Assembly (NCBI GenBank): GCA_050485685.1
Contig: JBJHBW010000009.1
Span: 37,329-101,328, forward strand
From: JBJHBP01 sp050485685
GTDB lineage: Bacteria > Pseudomonadota > Gammaproteobacteria > Steroidobacterales > Rariloculaceae
Length of the DNA: 64,000 bases
Direction: 5' to 3'
A model generated the notes under the pieces. It was given only the letters and a program-made list of their open reading frames with translations, was not told where the DNA came from and ran no database searches. Shown one piece after another: positions 56,467 to 64,000 of the stretch; the stretch's first letter is position 1, and every line of letters starts with the position of its first letter. The position numbers and the translations under genes are program-made.

Positions 56467-56494
56467 TTTCCAGGCATCGTGTTTTTGGTACGAT
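56467..56494 (+). promoter_or_regulatory. Possible promoter of the rimP-nusA-infB operon
   Basis: TTTCCA (56467-56472), 16-base spacer, TACGAT (56489-56494). It would start a transcript near 56500, giving a leader of about 215 bases. Position fits a separate promoter for rimP now that the tRNA promoter is distant. Weak -35. Confidence 0.4.
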
Positions 56495-56553
56495 ACCGAC
56501 CGATTTTCGGACTTTGTCCGACCCGGGAGCTATTAGTCAGTTTCCCTGGGGGG

Positions 56554-56584
56554 CATGTAGTCAGGGCCGGATCCCGACTACGTG
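56554..56584 (+). promoter_or_regulatory. rimP leader hairpin
   Basis: CATGTAGTC (56554-56562) pairs with GACTACGTG (56576-56584) with one G-U, and an inner GGG/CCC adds three pairs. It lies just before the first terminator-like stem. Together they form a structured leader before the transcription-factor operon, which in E. coli is controlled by NusA. Fold by eye only. Confidence 0.5.
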
Positions 56585-56594
56585 ATTGAAACGT

Positions 56595-56618
56595 GGCCCC
56601 GGTTGGGGCTTTTTATTT
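56595..56618 (+). terminator. Intrinsic terminator/attenuator 1 in the rimP leader
   Basis: GGCCCC (56595-56600) pairs with GGGGCT (56605-56610) around GGTT, and a T-rich tail TTTTATTT follows (one G-U pair, the rest Watson-Crick). It lies about 120 bases before rimP. As it is downstream of the likely rimP promoter it would act as an attenuator rather than as an end for upstream genes. Confidence 0.6.
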
Positions 56619-56661
56619 GGCGCCGTTTGCGTGGCGAGCGGAGCGTGATCAGGAGGAAGGA

Positions 56662-56751
56662 GTGAACAGGAATTGGGCCTTGGGCCCTTTTTTTGTTTCC
56701 ACTCCCGGTACAGCTGGTGCGACAGACGTCGGAAGTAAAAAGGTTGATTGA
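56662..56751 (+). CDS. Candidate 29-codon leader peptide before rimP
   Basis: A GTG at 56662 has the strongest Shine-Dalgarno sequence in this gap (AGGAGGAAGGA, 56651-56661). The frame reads 29 codons (begins MNRNWALGPFFV, ends GSKKVD) to TGA at 56749. It runs through the second terminator hairpin and its T run and ends 35 bases after the rimP GTG, out of frame with rimP. Translation would melt the hairpin and could control read-through. No sequence match to a known peptide. Coding is inferred from the ribosome site and frame only. Confidence 0.35.
   Translation: MNRNWALGPFFVSTPGTAGATDVGSKKVD
56675..56694 (+). terminator. Intrinsic terminator/attenuator 2 just before rimP
   Basis: GGGCC (56675-56679), loop of three bases, GGCCC (56683-56687) followed by seven T (56688-56694). 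A short all-GC stem directly before the rimP start. Similar stem-plus-T structures occur before rimP in other gammaproteobacteria, and in E. coli the leader is a site of NusA-dependent control. Confidence 0.6.
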
Positions 56752-57175
56752 ATTGCTGGAGCCGCCCATCGAAGCGTTGGGATACGAACTTGTGGATCTG
56801 GAGGCGTATTCCGGCCGGAACGGGCTGTTGCGGCTTTTTATCGACCGGGAGCCGGGTGTCACGCTGGCGGATTGCGAGCTGGTCAGTGGCCAGATCAGCG
56901 CGTTCCTGGACGTGGAGGATCCGTTGCCGGGGAGTTACACCCTTGAAGTGTCCTCGCCGGGCCTGGATCGTCGCCTGCGAACCGCCGAACATTTCCGGCG
57001 TTTTGTCGGCGAAGAGGTGAAAGTGCAGCTGGTCGAGCCGGTGGACGGACGTCGGCGTCTGCGTGGTGAACTGCAGGCGCTCGAGGGTGATGTGGCGGTA
57101 TTGATGGTCGATGGCGCGGAATGGCGTGTGAAGCTGGATGCTATCGATGTAGCGCGGTTGGTGCCGCGGATATGA
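56717..57175 (+). CDS. rimP: Ribosome maturation factor RimP
   Basis: 152 residues from the GTG at 56717, chosen because it gives the normal N-terminal helix before EALGYELVDLE; a TTG at 56744 has a better-spaced GGAAG but would shorten the helix. RimP is needed to mature the 30S subunit. The conserved core FIDREPGVTLADCELVSGQISAFLD and LEVSSPGLDRRLRTAEHFRRFVGEEV are present, and the SH3-like C-terminal end follows. First gene of the rimP-nusA-infB operon. Confidence 0.92.
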   Translation: MRQTSEVKRLIELLEPPIEALGYELVDLEAYSGRNGLLRLFIDREPGVTLADCELVSGQISAFLDVEDPLPGSYTLEVSSPGLDRRLRTAEHFRRFVGEEVKVQLVEPVDGRRRLRGELQALEGDVAVLMVDGAEWRVKLDAIDVARLVPRI

Positions 57176-57195
57176 GCATGGCAGGGTGATTCGGA

Positions 57196-58698
57196 ATGAA
57201 TAAAGAAATCCTGATGGTCGTTGACGCGGTGTCGAACGAAAAAGGCGTCGAGAAAGAGGTCATATTCGAAGCCATAGAGGCTGCACTGGCTTCGGCGACC
57301 CGCAAGCGCTACGGCGATGATATCGATGTGCGTGTCGCGATTGACCGGGACACCGGTGAATACGAGACGTTTCGCCGGTGGATGGTGTTCGCGGATGACT
57401 CTACGGAACTTGAGGAGCCGGATCGCGAACTGCGACTGGAAGATGCGCTCGACATCAATCCTGAAGCAACACCCGGCGAGTACGTGGAGGAACCGATGGA
57501 GTCTGTCGAGTTCGGCCGTATCGCTGCGCAGACCGCCAAGCAGGTCATCGTGCAGAAAGTGCGCGAAGCCGAACGCGAGCAGGTGGTGGAGGAATACAAA
57601 CCCCGCGAAGGCGAACTGGTCAGCGGCATCGTCAAGCGTGTCGATCGCCATGGCGCATATATCGACCTTGGCGCCAATGCGGAGGGATTCATCCCGCGCG
57701 AGGACCTGGTGCCACGTGAGCCGATCAAGCCTCAGGATCGCATCAAGTCACTGCTGCGTGAGGTCCGACCTGAACCTCGGGGACCGCAGCTGTTCCTGAG
57801 CCGCACAGCACCTCAGTTCCTGGTCGAACTGTTCAAGATCGAGGTGCCGGAAGTCGGGCAGGGACTGATTGAGATTCTTGGTGCCGCCCGAGACCCCGGT
57901 CTGCGGGCAAAGATTGCGGTACGCAGCCACGACAGCCGCATCGACCCGGTAGGCGCGTGTGTAGGTATGCGAGGTTCTCGCGTGCAGGCAGTTTCGAACG
58001 AGCTCGCCGGTGAACGCGTGGACATCATCCTGTATGACGAGAATCCGGCCCAGTTCGTGATCAATGCGATGTCGCCTGCAGAAGTGCAGTCCATCGTTGT
58101 AGACGAAGAATCGCACAGCATGGATGTGGCCGTGGCCGAAGACAAACTGTCCCAGGCGATCGGTCGCGGCGGTCAGAACATCAGGCTGGCCAGCGAACTC
58201 ACCGGCTGGGAACTGAACGTGATGACCGAGTCGGATGCCGAAGAAAAGAGCGAGAAGGAAGCGAAGGAACTGGTCCAGAACTTCATGAAGGAACTGGACG
58301 TGGACGAGGACGTCGCGACTATTCTCGTGCAGGAAGGGTTCTCGTCGCTGGAAGAGATCGCTTACGTGCCGACCAGCGAGCTGCTGGCGATCGAGGAGTT
58401 CGACCAGGAAATGGTCAATGAGCTCAGGGCCCGCGCACGTGATGTGCTGATTACGCAGGCCATCGTCAGCGAGGAAGTCATCGATCAGGCTGAACCAGCC
58501 GAGGATCTGCTGTCCGTGGAAGGAATGGACAAGGAACTGGCCTACGTACTCGCAAGCCGCGGCATCGTCACCCGCGAGGATCTTGCCGAGCAGGCTGTGG
58601 ACGATCTTGAAGAGATCGAGGAACTGGATTCGGAACGTGCTGCGAAGCTGATCATGGCGGCACGTGCGCACTGGTTCGAGAGCGAGCAGCAAGCGTGA
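57196..58698 (+). CDS. nusA: Transcription termination/antitermination factor NusA
   Basis: 500 residues (E. coli 495). Domains in order: N-terminal RNA-polymerase-binding domain (1-~125), S1 (about 135-200, GIVKRVDRHGAYIDLGANAEGFIPRED), two KH domains (about 230-345, VGMRGSRVQAV and SQAIGRGGQNIRLASELTGWEL), and two acidic AR repeats at the end (EVATILVQ-type and EDLLSVEGMDKELAYVLASRGI). It binds nascent RNA and RNA polymerase to control pausing. 20 bases after rimP. Confidence 0.97.
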   Translation: MNKEILMVVDAVSNEKGVEKEVIFEAIEAALASATRKRYGDDIDVRVAIDRDTGEYETFRRWMVFADDSTELEEPDRELRLEDALDINPEATPGEYVEEPMESVEFGRIAAQTAKQVIVQKVREAEREQVVEEYKPREGELVSGIVKRVDRHGAYIDLGANAEGFIPREDLVPREPIKPQDRIKSLLREVRPEPRGPQLFLSRTAPQFLVELFKIEVPEVGQGLIEILGAARDPGLRAKIAVRSHDSRIDPVGACVGMRGSRVQAVSNELAGERVDIILYDENPAQFVINAMSPAEVQSIVVDEESHSMDVAVAEDKLSQAIGRGGQNIRLASELTGWELNVMTESDAEEKSEKEAKELVQNFMKELDVDEDVATILVQEGFSSLEEIAYVPTSELLAIEEFDQEMVNELRARARDVLITQAIVSEEVIDQAEPAEDLLSVEGMDKELAYVLASRGIVTREDLAEQAVDDLEEIEELDSERAAKLIMAARAHWFESEQQA

Positions 58699-58717
58699 GG
58701 CCTTGGGAGATACTGCA

Positions 58718-61297
58718 ATGGCGGAAGTAACGGTCTCGGAGTTTGCCCAGCTCCTGAAGGTGCCTGTCGAACGGCTGCTGGTGCAGCTCGATGAGGCGGG
58801 TATCAAGGTAGCAGGCGCTGAAGACAAGATAAGCGAGGATGCCAAGCTCGAGCTGCTGACGCACCTGCGCAAGTCTCACGGGCGCAAGGACCCTTCAGCG
58901 TCCGCGCCACGCCGCATCACCCTGCGTCGAAAGTCGCAGACGGAACTCAAGCTGGCTGGTGGTCAGGGGCGCGCGCGTACCGTCAACGTGGAAGTGCGGC
59001 AGAAGCGCACTTACATCAAGCGTGACGTGCTTGAGGAGCAGGCGCGCAAGCAGCAGGAAGAGCTGGAAGCTCAGAAGCAGGCCGAGGAGAACAAGCGGCT
59101 GGAAGCCGAGAGGCTGGAACGCGAACGCCTGGAAGCCGAGCAGCGCGCCCGTGAAGATGAAGAGCGTCGCCTTGCCGAAGAACGTGAACGCGAGGAGCAG
59201 GAGCGCGCCGCGCAGGAACAGAAACTTCAGGCCGAGCAAAGCGCCGATCAGGAAGAACAGCGTAAGGCGACCGTCGAGAAGGATGCTGCCGCTGCCGCTG
59301 AATCGGCACGCAAGGAGAAGGAAGCCCGCGAAGCGCGCGAGCGTTTCGAAGCGGATCGAGCCCGACAGGCCGCCAAGCGAGGGAAGGCAGGCGCAGCACC
59401 TGAAGGTCGCGATAACACCTTGCATGTAGCTGACGGCATGGCCGGCCGGCGTCGCAAGAAGCGTCCACGTCGTCGTTCCGTGCAGGTCAGCGTAGACACC
59501 CAGCATGGCTTTGAGCGCCCCACGGCGCCGGTTGTGCGCGAAGTCGAGATTCCCGAGACCATCTCGGTCGGGGAGCTCGCGCAACGCATGGCCATCAAGG
59601 TCAACGACGTGATCAAGTCGTTGATGAAAATGGGCATGATGGTCACGATCAACCAGGTAGTCGATCAGGATACCGCCGTGCTGATCGTCGAGGAACTGGG
59701 CCACCAGCCCAAGCCGTTGAAGGAGTCGGCTCTGGAAGACGAGCTTCTGGAGTCGATGCAGGTGGCCACTTCCGAAGTTGACGAAGTCGGCCGGCCGCCG
59801 GTGGTTACTGTGATGGGTCATGTCGATCACGGCAAGACCTCGCTGCTGGACCACATTCGGCGAACACGAATTGCTGCCGGTGAGGCCGGCGGCATTACGC
59901 AGCACATCGGTGCCTATCACGTCACCACGGCAAAGGGTCAGATCACATTTCTGGATACGCCCGGCCATGCTGCGTTCACGGCCATGCGCGCTCGTGGCGC
60001 ACAGGTCACGGACATCGTCGTTCTGGTGGTCGCTGCCGATGACGGCGTCATGCCGCAGACACTGGAGGCCGTGAAGCACGCAAAAGCAGCCGGTGTTCCG
60101 CTGGTGGTCGCGGTCAACAAGATCGACAGGGAAGAGGCCGATCCTGATCGGGTCCGTAACGAACTTTCGCAGCATGATGTCTTACCGGATGCCTGGGGCG
60201 GCGACACACTGTTCGTCAACGTCTCTGCACATACCGGGCAGGGCATCGATGAACTGCTGGATGCGATATCCCTGCAGGCCGAGATGCTGGACCTGAAAGC
60301 CATCAACACGGGACCGGCTTCCGGTGTCGTGCTGGAGGCCAGCCTGGAGCGTGGGCGCGGTGCTGTCGCCACAGTGCTGGTGAGCAAGGGTGAGCTGAAG
60401 GTCGGCGATATTCTGCTCGCCGGTCAGGAATACGGCCGCATACGCGCAATGTTTGATGAAACCGGCGCTCCCATCAAGAGCGCCGGACCGTCCATGCCGG
60501 TGGTGGTGCTCGGATTATCGGGTACGCCGGTGGCCGGTGACGACGTCCTGGTGGTGGCGAATGAACGCAAGGCCCGTGAAGTGGCTCAGCTCCGTCACGG
60601 CAAGGAACGTGACGTCAAGCTGGCACAGCAGCAGGCTGCCAAGCTGGAAGACGTGTTCAACCAGATGGGCGAGGGCGAAGTCACCACGGTTCAGTTGCTG
60701 ATCAAGGCCGACGTGCAGGGCAGTGCGGAAGCGCTCAAGGATGCCCTGTCGCGCATCGGTACCGATGATGTGAAAGTCGCTGTAATCAGTTCCGGCGTTG
60801 GCGGTGTCACCGAATCGGACGTTCAGCTGGCTGCTGCCTCGCGAGCGATCATCCTGGGTTTCAACGTTCGAGCCGATGCCGCTGCGCGCAATGTCATCAA
60901 GGAAAGCGGCGTGGACATTCGCTACTACAGCGTGATCTACGAAGCAATTGACGACATCAAGGCGGCGGTCACCGGCTTGCTGTCACCGGAAGTCAGCGAG
61001 AGTATCGTCGGCCTTGCCGAAGTACGCGACGTGTTCCGTTCGCCGAAGTTCGGCAGCGTTGCGGGCTGTCTGGTGCTGGAGGGCTACGTGAAACGCTCCA
61101 ACCCGATTCGCGTCCTGCGTGACAACGTCGTGATCTTCGAAGGCGAACTGGAATCGCTGAGACGCTTCAAGGACGACGTCAACGAAGTTCGTGCCGGCAC
61201 CGAGTGCGGCATCGGCGTGAAGAATTACAATGACGTGAAGGTAGGGGATCAGATCGAGTGTTACGAGCGCACCGAGAGGGCGCGCACGATAGAGTAG
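58718..61297 (+). CDS. infB: Translation initiation factor IF-2
   Basis: 859 residues from the ATG at 58718 (GGGAGA seven bases upstream), 19 bases after nusA. The N-terminal IF2N domain (EVTVSEFAQLLKVPVERLL) is followed by a long charged helix of E, R, K and Q repeats, a second IF2N-like domain, and the GTPase domain with G1 GHVDHGKTS, G3 DTPGHAA and G4 NKID. Domains II-IV follow, ending CGIGVKNYNDVKVGDQIECYE. It loads initiator tRNA on the ribosome. Slightly shorter than E. coli (890). Confidence 0.97.
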   Translation: MAEVTVSEFAQLLKVPVERLLVQLDEAGIKVAGAEDKISEDAKLELLTHLRKSHGRKDPSASAPRRITLRRKSQTELKLAGGQGRARTVNVEVRQKRTYIKRDVLEEQARKQQEELEAQKQAEENKRLEAERLERERLEAEQRAREDEERRLAEEREREEQERAAQEQKLQAEQSADQEEQRKATVEKDAAAAAESARKEKEAREARERFEADRARQAAKRGKAGAAPEGRDNTLHVADGMAGRRRKKRPRRRSVQVSVDTQHGFERPTAPVVREVEIPETISVGELAQRMAIKVNDVIKSLMKMGMMVTINQVVDQDTAVLIVEELGHQPKPLKESALEDELLESMQVATSEVDEVGRPPVVTVMGHVDHGKTSLLDHIRRTRIAAGEAGGITQHIGAYHVTTAKGQITFLDTPGHAAFTAMRARGAQVTDIVVLVVAADDGVMPQTLEAVKHAKAAGVPLVVAVNKIDREEADPDRVRNELSQHDVLPDAWGGDTLFVNVSAHTGQGIDELLDAISLQAEMLDLKAINTGPASGVVLEASLERGRGAVATVLVSKGELKVGDILLAGQEYGRIRAMFDETGAPIKSAGPSMPVVVLGLSGTPVAGDDVLVVANERKAREVAQLRHGKERDVKLAQQQAAKLEDVFNQMGEGEVTTVQLLIKADVQGSAEALKDALSRIGTDDVKVAVISSGVGGVTESDVQLAAASRAIILGFNVRADAAARNVIKESGVDIRYYSVIYEAIDDIKAAVTGLLSPEVSESIVGLAEVRDVFRSPKFGSVAGCLVLEGYVKRSNPIRVLRDNVVIFEGELESLRRFKDDVNEVRAGTECGIGVKNYNDVKVGDQIECYERTERARTIE

Positions 61298-61321
61298 GGA
61301 TCAACCCGACCGGCTGATCAG

Positions 61322-61753
61322 ATGCCCAGAGAATTCACAAGAGACATGCGACTGGGCGCGGAGATCGCTCGTCTGCTGAATCAACTCCTCCTGGCCGAAC
61401 TCAAGGACCCGGGGCTGTATGGCGTTCGTGTTACCGAAGTGGAGGTGACGCGTGACCTGGGAACCGCTCGTATCTTCTTCAGTACCCTGAATCCTGACGA
61501 GGATGCCGGTCCGGCACTGGAGGCATTCGGCCGCGCGGCAGGATTCGTTCGCAGTCGCATCGGCCGCGAGATCAGGTTGCGCCGCGTGCCGGAACTACGC
61601 TTTGTCAGGGACGACAGCGCAAGGCGCGGCATGGAACTGACGCGCCTGATCGCGGATGTAGCGCCCGGGTCGCCGGAAGGCGATAGCGACAACGACAGCG
61701 ACAGCGACAGGGATGCTTCCCAGCCGCTGGATCCGGATCGACACGAACCTTGA
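61322..61753 (+). CDS. rbfA: 30S ribosome-binding factor RbfA
   Basis: 143 residues. RbfA helps 16S rRNA 5' end processing and cold adaptation. Core signatures: IARLLNQLLLAELKDPGL, VTEVEVTRDLGTARIFFS, and RIGREIRLRRVPELRFVRDDS. The last ~25 residues are an acidic D/S tail from a hexanucleotide repeat. The stop overlaps a TTG that could begin the next frame, but the truB ATG at 61795 is preferred. Confidence 0.95.
   Translation: MPREFTRDMRLGAEIARLLNQLLLAELKDPGLYGVRVTEVEVTRDLGTARIFFSTLNPDEDAGPALEAFGRAAGFVRSRIGREIRLRRVPELRFVRDDSARRGMELTRLIADVAPGSPEGDSDNDSDSDRDASQPLDPDRHEP
61685..61708 (+). repeat. Hexanucleotide tandem repeat in the rbfA tail
   Basis: Four tandem units of AGCGAC (second unit AACGAC) encode an SD/ND-rich acidic tail. 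It could change length by slippage without breaking the frame. Not a CRISPR. Confidence 0.7.
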
Positions 61754-61794
61754 ACCGGCACTGCCTTGCCGGCAGCGCCCGCGCAACCTTTCAT

Positions 61795-62706
61795 ATGCAG
61801 CAATCCCGATCGAGAAAGGGCCGTGAGGTGCGCGGCATTGTACTGTTGGACAAGCCGGGGGGTATGACCTCAAACCGTGCCTTGCAGAAGGTCAAGAGGC
61901 TGTTCGGGGCCCGCAAGGCGGGACATACGGGAAGCCTGGATCCGCTGGCAACCGGCCTGTTGCCTGTTTGCTTCGGAGGTGCGACAAAGCTGTCCGGTTA
62001 TCTGCTCGACGCGGGCAAGACCTACAGTGTTACGGCAACTTTCGGGGTGGCTACCGACACGGCTGACGCCGATGGCCAGGTTGTGGCGAGGGTTGACCAA
62101 CCGGTGCCTGACATTGATCAGGTGCGCCGGGCACTGGCGCGATTTCTCGGGGACATTGAGCAGATTCCCCCCATGTACTCGGCGCTTAAGCAGGGCGGAC
62201 GGCGCCTCTACGAACTGGCACGGCAGGGGGTGGAAGTTGAGCGCCCGCCGCGGGCGGTCCGCATCGACAGCATTGCGCTTGATGATTACCACTGGCCGCA
62301 GTGCAGTTTCACGGTGCAGTGTTCCAAGGGTACATACGTGCGATCCCTGGTCGTGGACATCGCGCAGGCGCTGGGCACCCTGGGGCACGTTTCGGCGCTT
62401 CGCAGGGTGGCACTGGGACCGTTCGATGCCGCCCGCATGGTGACTCTGTCCGCGCTTGAAGAGGCGGCCGGTCGCGGTGAGGAGGTTCTGGACGGCTTCC
62501 TGCTGCCGCCCGCCGTGGCCGTTGCCGACTGGCAACAGGTTGAGGTCAGTGGCGAGCAGGCCGTAAAACTGCGCCATGGCATGCGCATTCCGGCGCAGGC
62601 GCACTGGCCGCTCGGGAAAGTGGCGATCATGGTCGCCGATGAGGGGTTGATTGGCATCGGTGAAATCACACCAGCGCGTGAACTGGCCCCGCAGCGCCTG
62701 CTTTGA
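61795..62706 (+). CDS. truB: tRNA pseudouridine-55 synthase TruB
   Basis: 303 residues from the ATG at 61795, where the N-terminus matches E. coli TruB (basic RSRKGREVRGIVLLDKPGG). A TTG at 61750 overlapping the rbfA stop is an alternative. It makes pseudouridine at position 55 of tRNA. The catalytic Asp is in GHTGSLDPLATG; YSALKQGGRRLYELARQG and CSKGTYVRSLVVDIAQALG are present. The C-terminal PUA domain follows. Confidence 0.95.
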   Translation: MQQSRSRKGREVRGIVLLDKPGGMTSNRALQKVKRLFGARKAGHTGSLDPLATGLLPVCFGGATKLSGYLLDAGKTYSVTATFGVATDTADADGQVVARVDQPVPDIDQVRRALARFLGDIEQIPPMYSALKQGGRRLYELARQGVEVERPPRAVRIDSIALDDYHWPQCSFTVQCSKGTYVRSLVVDIAQALGTLGHVSALRRVALGPFDAARMVTLSALEEAAGRGEEVLDGFLLPPAVAVADWQQVEVSGEQAVKLRHGMRIPAQAHWPLGKVAIMVADEGLIGIGEITPARELAPQRLL

Positions 62707-62726
62707 GAATTTTGGAGCCCGGATGC

Positions 62727-62756
62727 TTGGTCTGCAGCAGAAACTGCAGGTACAAT
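62727..62756 (+). promoter_or_regulatory. Possible rpsO promoter
   Basis: TTGGTC (62727-62732), 18-base spacer, TACAAT (62751-62756). Two CTGCAG palindromes lie in the spacer. It would start about 60 bases before rpsO. The leader contains a GGGCCGGCCC palindrome (62790s) near the ribosome site, which could form part of an S15 control site as in E. coli; not proven. Confidence 0.5.
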
Positions 62757-62820
62757 AGGCGGCTGATTCCGGGGGTAAAGCATTAGTTGGGCCGGCCCGG
62801 TCGGTCTGGAGAAAGCAAGC

Positions 62821-63090
62821 ATGAGTCTGAGTTCGGAACGCAAGTCCGAGATCATTACGAAGTACGCCCGCCAGGAGGGCGATACAGGTTCGCCGGAAGT
62901 GCAGGTGGCCCTGCTGTCGGCGCGCATTGAACAGTTGTCGGGACATTTCGGCGATCACGCGAAGGATCATCATTCGCGTCGCGGTTTGCTGCGAATGGTC
63001 AATCAGCGACGCAAGCTGCTCGATTACCTTAAGAGAATCGATCAGGCCCGCTATCAGGAGCTGATAGGCAGCCTTGGGCTGCGGCGTTGA
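62821..63090 (+). CDS. rpsO: 30S ribosomal protein S15
   Basis: 89 residues, GGAG nine bases upstream. The family landmarks HHSRRGLLRMVNQRRKLLDYLKR and the N-terminal GDTGSPEVQVALLSARIEQLSGHF match S15, which binds 16S rRNA and nucleates the 30S platform. Followed by a strong terminator before pnp. Confidence 0.98.
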   Translation: MSLSSERKSEIITKYARQEGDTGSPEVQVALLSARIEQLSGHFGDHAKDHHSRRGLLRMVNQRRKLLDYLKRIDQARYQELIGSLGLRR

Positions 63091-63108
63091 TCTCCAGTTG
63101 GAGTCCAG

Positions 63109-63139
63109 ACAGAGCCGGGTTACCGGCTCTGTTCGTTTT
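63109..63139 (+). terminator. rpsO terminator in the rpsO-pnp gap
   Basis: A perfect 10-bp stem ACAGAGCCGG / CCGGCTCTGT with a four-base loop (63109-63132), then TCGTTTT. The same arrangement is found in E. coli between rpsO and pnp, where partial read-through supplies pnp. Confidence 0.85.
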
Positions 63140-63230
63140 GGCGATATACCAGTGGTTTGAAACTGCATGGAGCGCGTGCCGGCCGGCGTGCGCCCGTGCG
63201 CATTTGTTGGTCAGGTAAGGGCAGGAAAAA

Positions 63231-64000
63231 GTGAAAGTCAGCAGAACGTTCCAGTACGGCGCTCATCAGGTAAGTCTGGAAACCGGTGTGATTGCGCGGC
63301 AGGCGCACGGCGCGGTAATGGTGAATATGTCCGACACGGTAGTGCTCGTGACAGCAGTAGGCGGGTCAGTCGATGCGAACCGGGATTTCTTCCCCCTTAC
63401 CGTGAATTATCAGGAAAAGACCTACGCGGCAGGCCGCATACCTGGCGGCTTCTTCAAGCGTGAAGGTCGTCCCAGCGAAAAGGAAACACTGACCTCCCGC
63501 CTTATCGACCGGCCGATTCGTCCCCTGTTTCCCAAGGGTTATGGGCGTGAAGTGCAGGTCATCGCAACCGTACTGTCCGTCAACCCCGAGGTCGATCCGG
63601 ATATTCCTTCGCTGATCGGCGCCTCGGCCGCACTGGCTATTTCCGGTCTGCCTTTCCAGGGTCCTATCGGTGCCGCGCGAGTCGGTTATCGCAACGGTGA
63701 CTACCTGCTCAACCCGACATACTCGGAACTCGAGGAGTCGCAGCTTGACCTCGTCGTTGCCGGCACGGCCAATGCCGTACTTATGGTGGAGTCCAGCGCG
63801 AAGGTGCTGCCCGAGGACGTAATGCTTGGCGCCGTCGTTTTCGGCCATGACCAGATGCAGAAAGCGATCTCAGAGATCGTATCGCTGGCCGCGGAAGTCG
63901 GCCGGGCTGCAGATCAGTGGGTACCGGCTGCTGTTGATCAGGCGCTTCTCGATGCGGTGGCGGCTAACGCTTCCGAACCGTTGACAGCTGCCTACGCCAT
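63231..64000 (+). CDS. pnp: Polyribonucleotide nucleotidyltransferase, N-terminal part (3' truncated by window edge)
   Basis: Open from a GTG at 63231 (AGGAAAAA upstream) to the window end, 256 codons. PNPase is a phosphorolytic 3'-5' exoribonuclease and a degradosome part. The first RNase PH domain is clear: FQYGAHQVSLETGVIARQ, FFPLTVNYQEKTYAAGRIPGGFFKREGRPSEKETLTSRLIDRPIRPLFP, VIATVLSVNPEVDPDI, IGASAALAISGLPF and LMVESSAKVLPEDVMLGAVVFGH. Matches E. coli Pnp along its whole length. Confidence 0.97.
   Translation, partial: MKVSRTFQYGAHQVSLETGVIARQAHGAVMVNMSDTVVLVTAVGGSVDANRDFFPLTVNYQEKTYAAGRIPGGFFKREGRPSEKETLTSRLIDRPIRPLFPKGYGREVQVIATVLSVNPEVDPDIPSLIGASAALAISGLPFQGPIGAARVGYRNGDYLLNPTYSELEESQLDLVVAGTANAVLMVESSAKVLPEDVMLGAVVFGHDQMQKAISEIVSLAAEVGRAADQWVPAAVDQALLDAVAANASEPLTAAYA

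Noticed and set aside
10191..56500. tRNA-targeted integrative island
   Set aside because: No integrase, transposase or copy of the tRNA 3' end was found at the far side; the stretch looks like normal chromosome.
58895..60175. 426-residue minus-strand frame opposite infB
   Set aside because: Composition is Leu/Phe/Arg antisense of the charged IF-2 helix; IF-2 is certain.
61685..61708. CRISPR-like repeat
   Set aside because: Units are six bases and in frame in rbfA; no spacers.

Overview
The window is high-GC (about 60% or more by eye) gammaproteobacterial chromosome. Two conserved housekeeping blocks flank a run of accessory genes. The left block (1-10190) is the nuo operon from the 3' end of nuoF to nuoN, followed by an initiator tRNA gene. 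The right block (about 56.5-64 kb) is rimP-nusA-infB-rbfA-truB-rpsO-pnp. In E. coli an initiator tRNA (metY) sits directly before rimP, and in Xanthomonas-like genomes nuoN, tRNA-Met and rimP lie close together, so the roughly 46 kb between tRNA and rimP reads as an insertion or rearrangement into an ancestral junction. The many exported lipoproteins, PQQ and planctomycete-type cytochrome c proteins, Tat-exported enzymes and TPR-kinase regulator fit an aerobic free-living gammaproteobacterium (Steroidobacter/Woeseia/Xanthomonad-like). The exact order cannot be fixed from sequence alone.

Accessory region in order. (a) 10.3-18.4 kb, minus strand: a large regulator fusing an OmpR-type winged helix, a Ser/Thr kinase, a membrane helix and TPRs, then a periplasmic metallo-beta-lactamase-fold protein, an exported protein of unknown function, a SulP anion transporter with a STAS domain, and a small exported protein. 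(b) 18.5-24 kb: a repeat/beta-propeller surface lipoprotein, a CPXCG zinc-ribbon-like miniprotein, a small membrane protein, an unrecognised 430-residue enzyme-like protein and a Tat-exported MBL-fold protein with a degenerate metal site. (c) 24-30.6 kb: a probable operon of a multidomain DUF1587/1595/1592/1588/1585 cytochrome c lipoprotein, a Tat-exported DUF1552 protein, an exported ankyrin-repeat protein, and an aspartate carbamoyltransferase. (d) 30.6-43.4 kb: a YbdG-type mechanosensitive channel, an M23 peptidase-like protein, a Tat-exported amidohydrolase, a quinohemoprotein alcohol dehydrogenase, NAD-malic enzyme, a beta-propeller lipoprotein, a second member of the exported unknown family, and a membrane-anchored unknown. 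(e) 43.4-50.4 kb, minus strand: a five-gene peptide-type ABC importer whose substrate-binding protein appears circularly permuted and whose permeases carry large extracytoplasmic insertions. (f) 50.5-56.4 kb: a PhoX-type phosphatase, a pair of membrane GTPases, a small coiled-coil protein and a monoheme cytochrome c.

The genes fit a respiratory lifestyle: complex I makes the proton gradient, the quinohemoprotein dehydrogenase and small c-type cytochromes feed electrons into the periplasmic chain, and exported hydrolases (PhoX, amidohydrolase, MBL proteins) and the ABC importer scavenge nutrients. No integrase, transposase, plasmid replication gene, CRISPR array or phage gene was seen. The most unusual items are the permuted binding protein and its transporter, the winged-helix-kinase-TPR fusion, the DUF1592-DUF1552-ankyrin operon, and a candidate leader peptide whose reading frame crosses the terminator hairpin before rimP.
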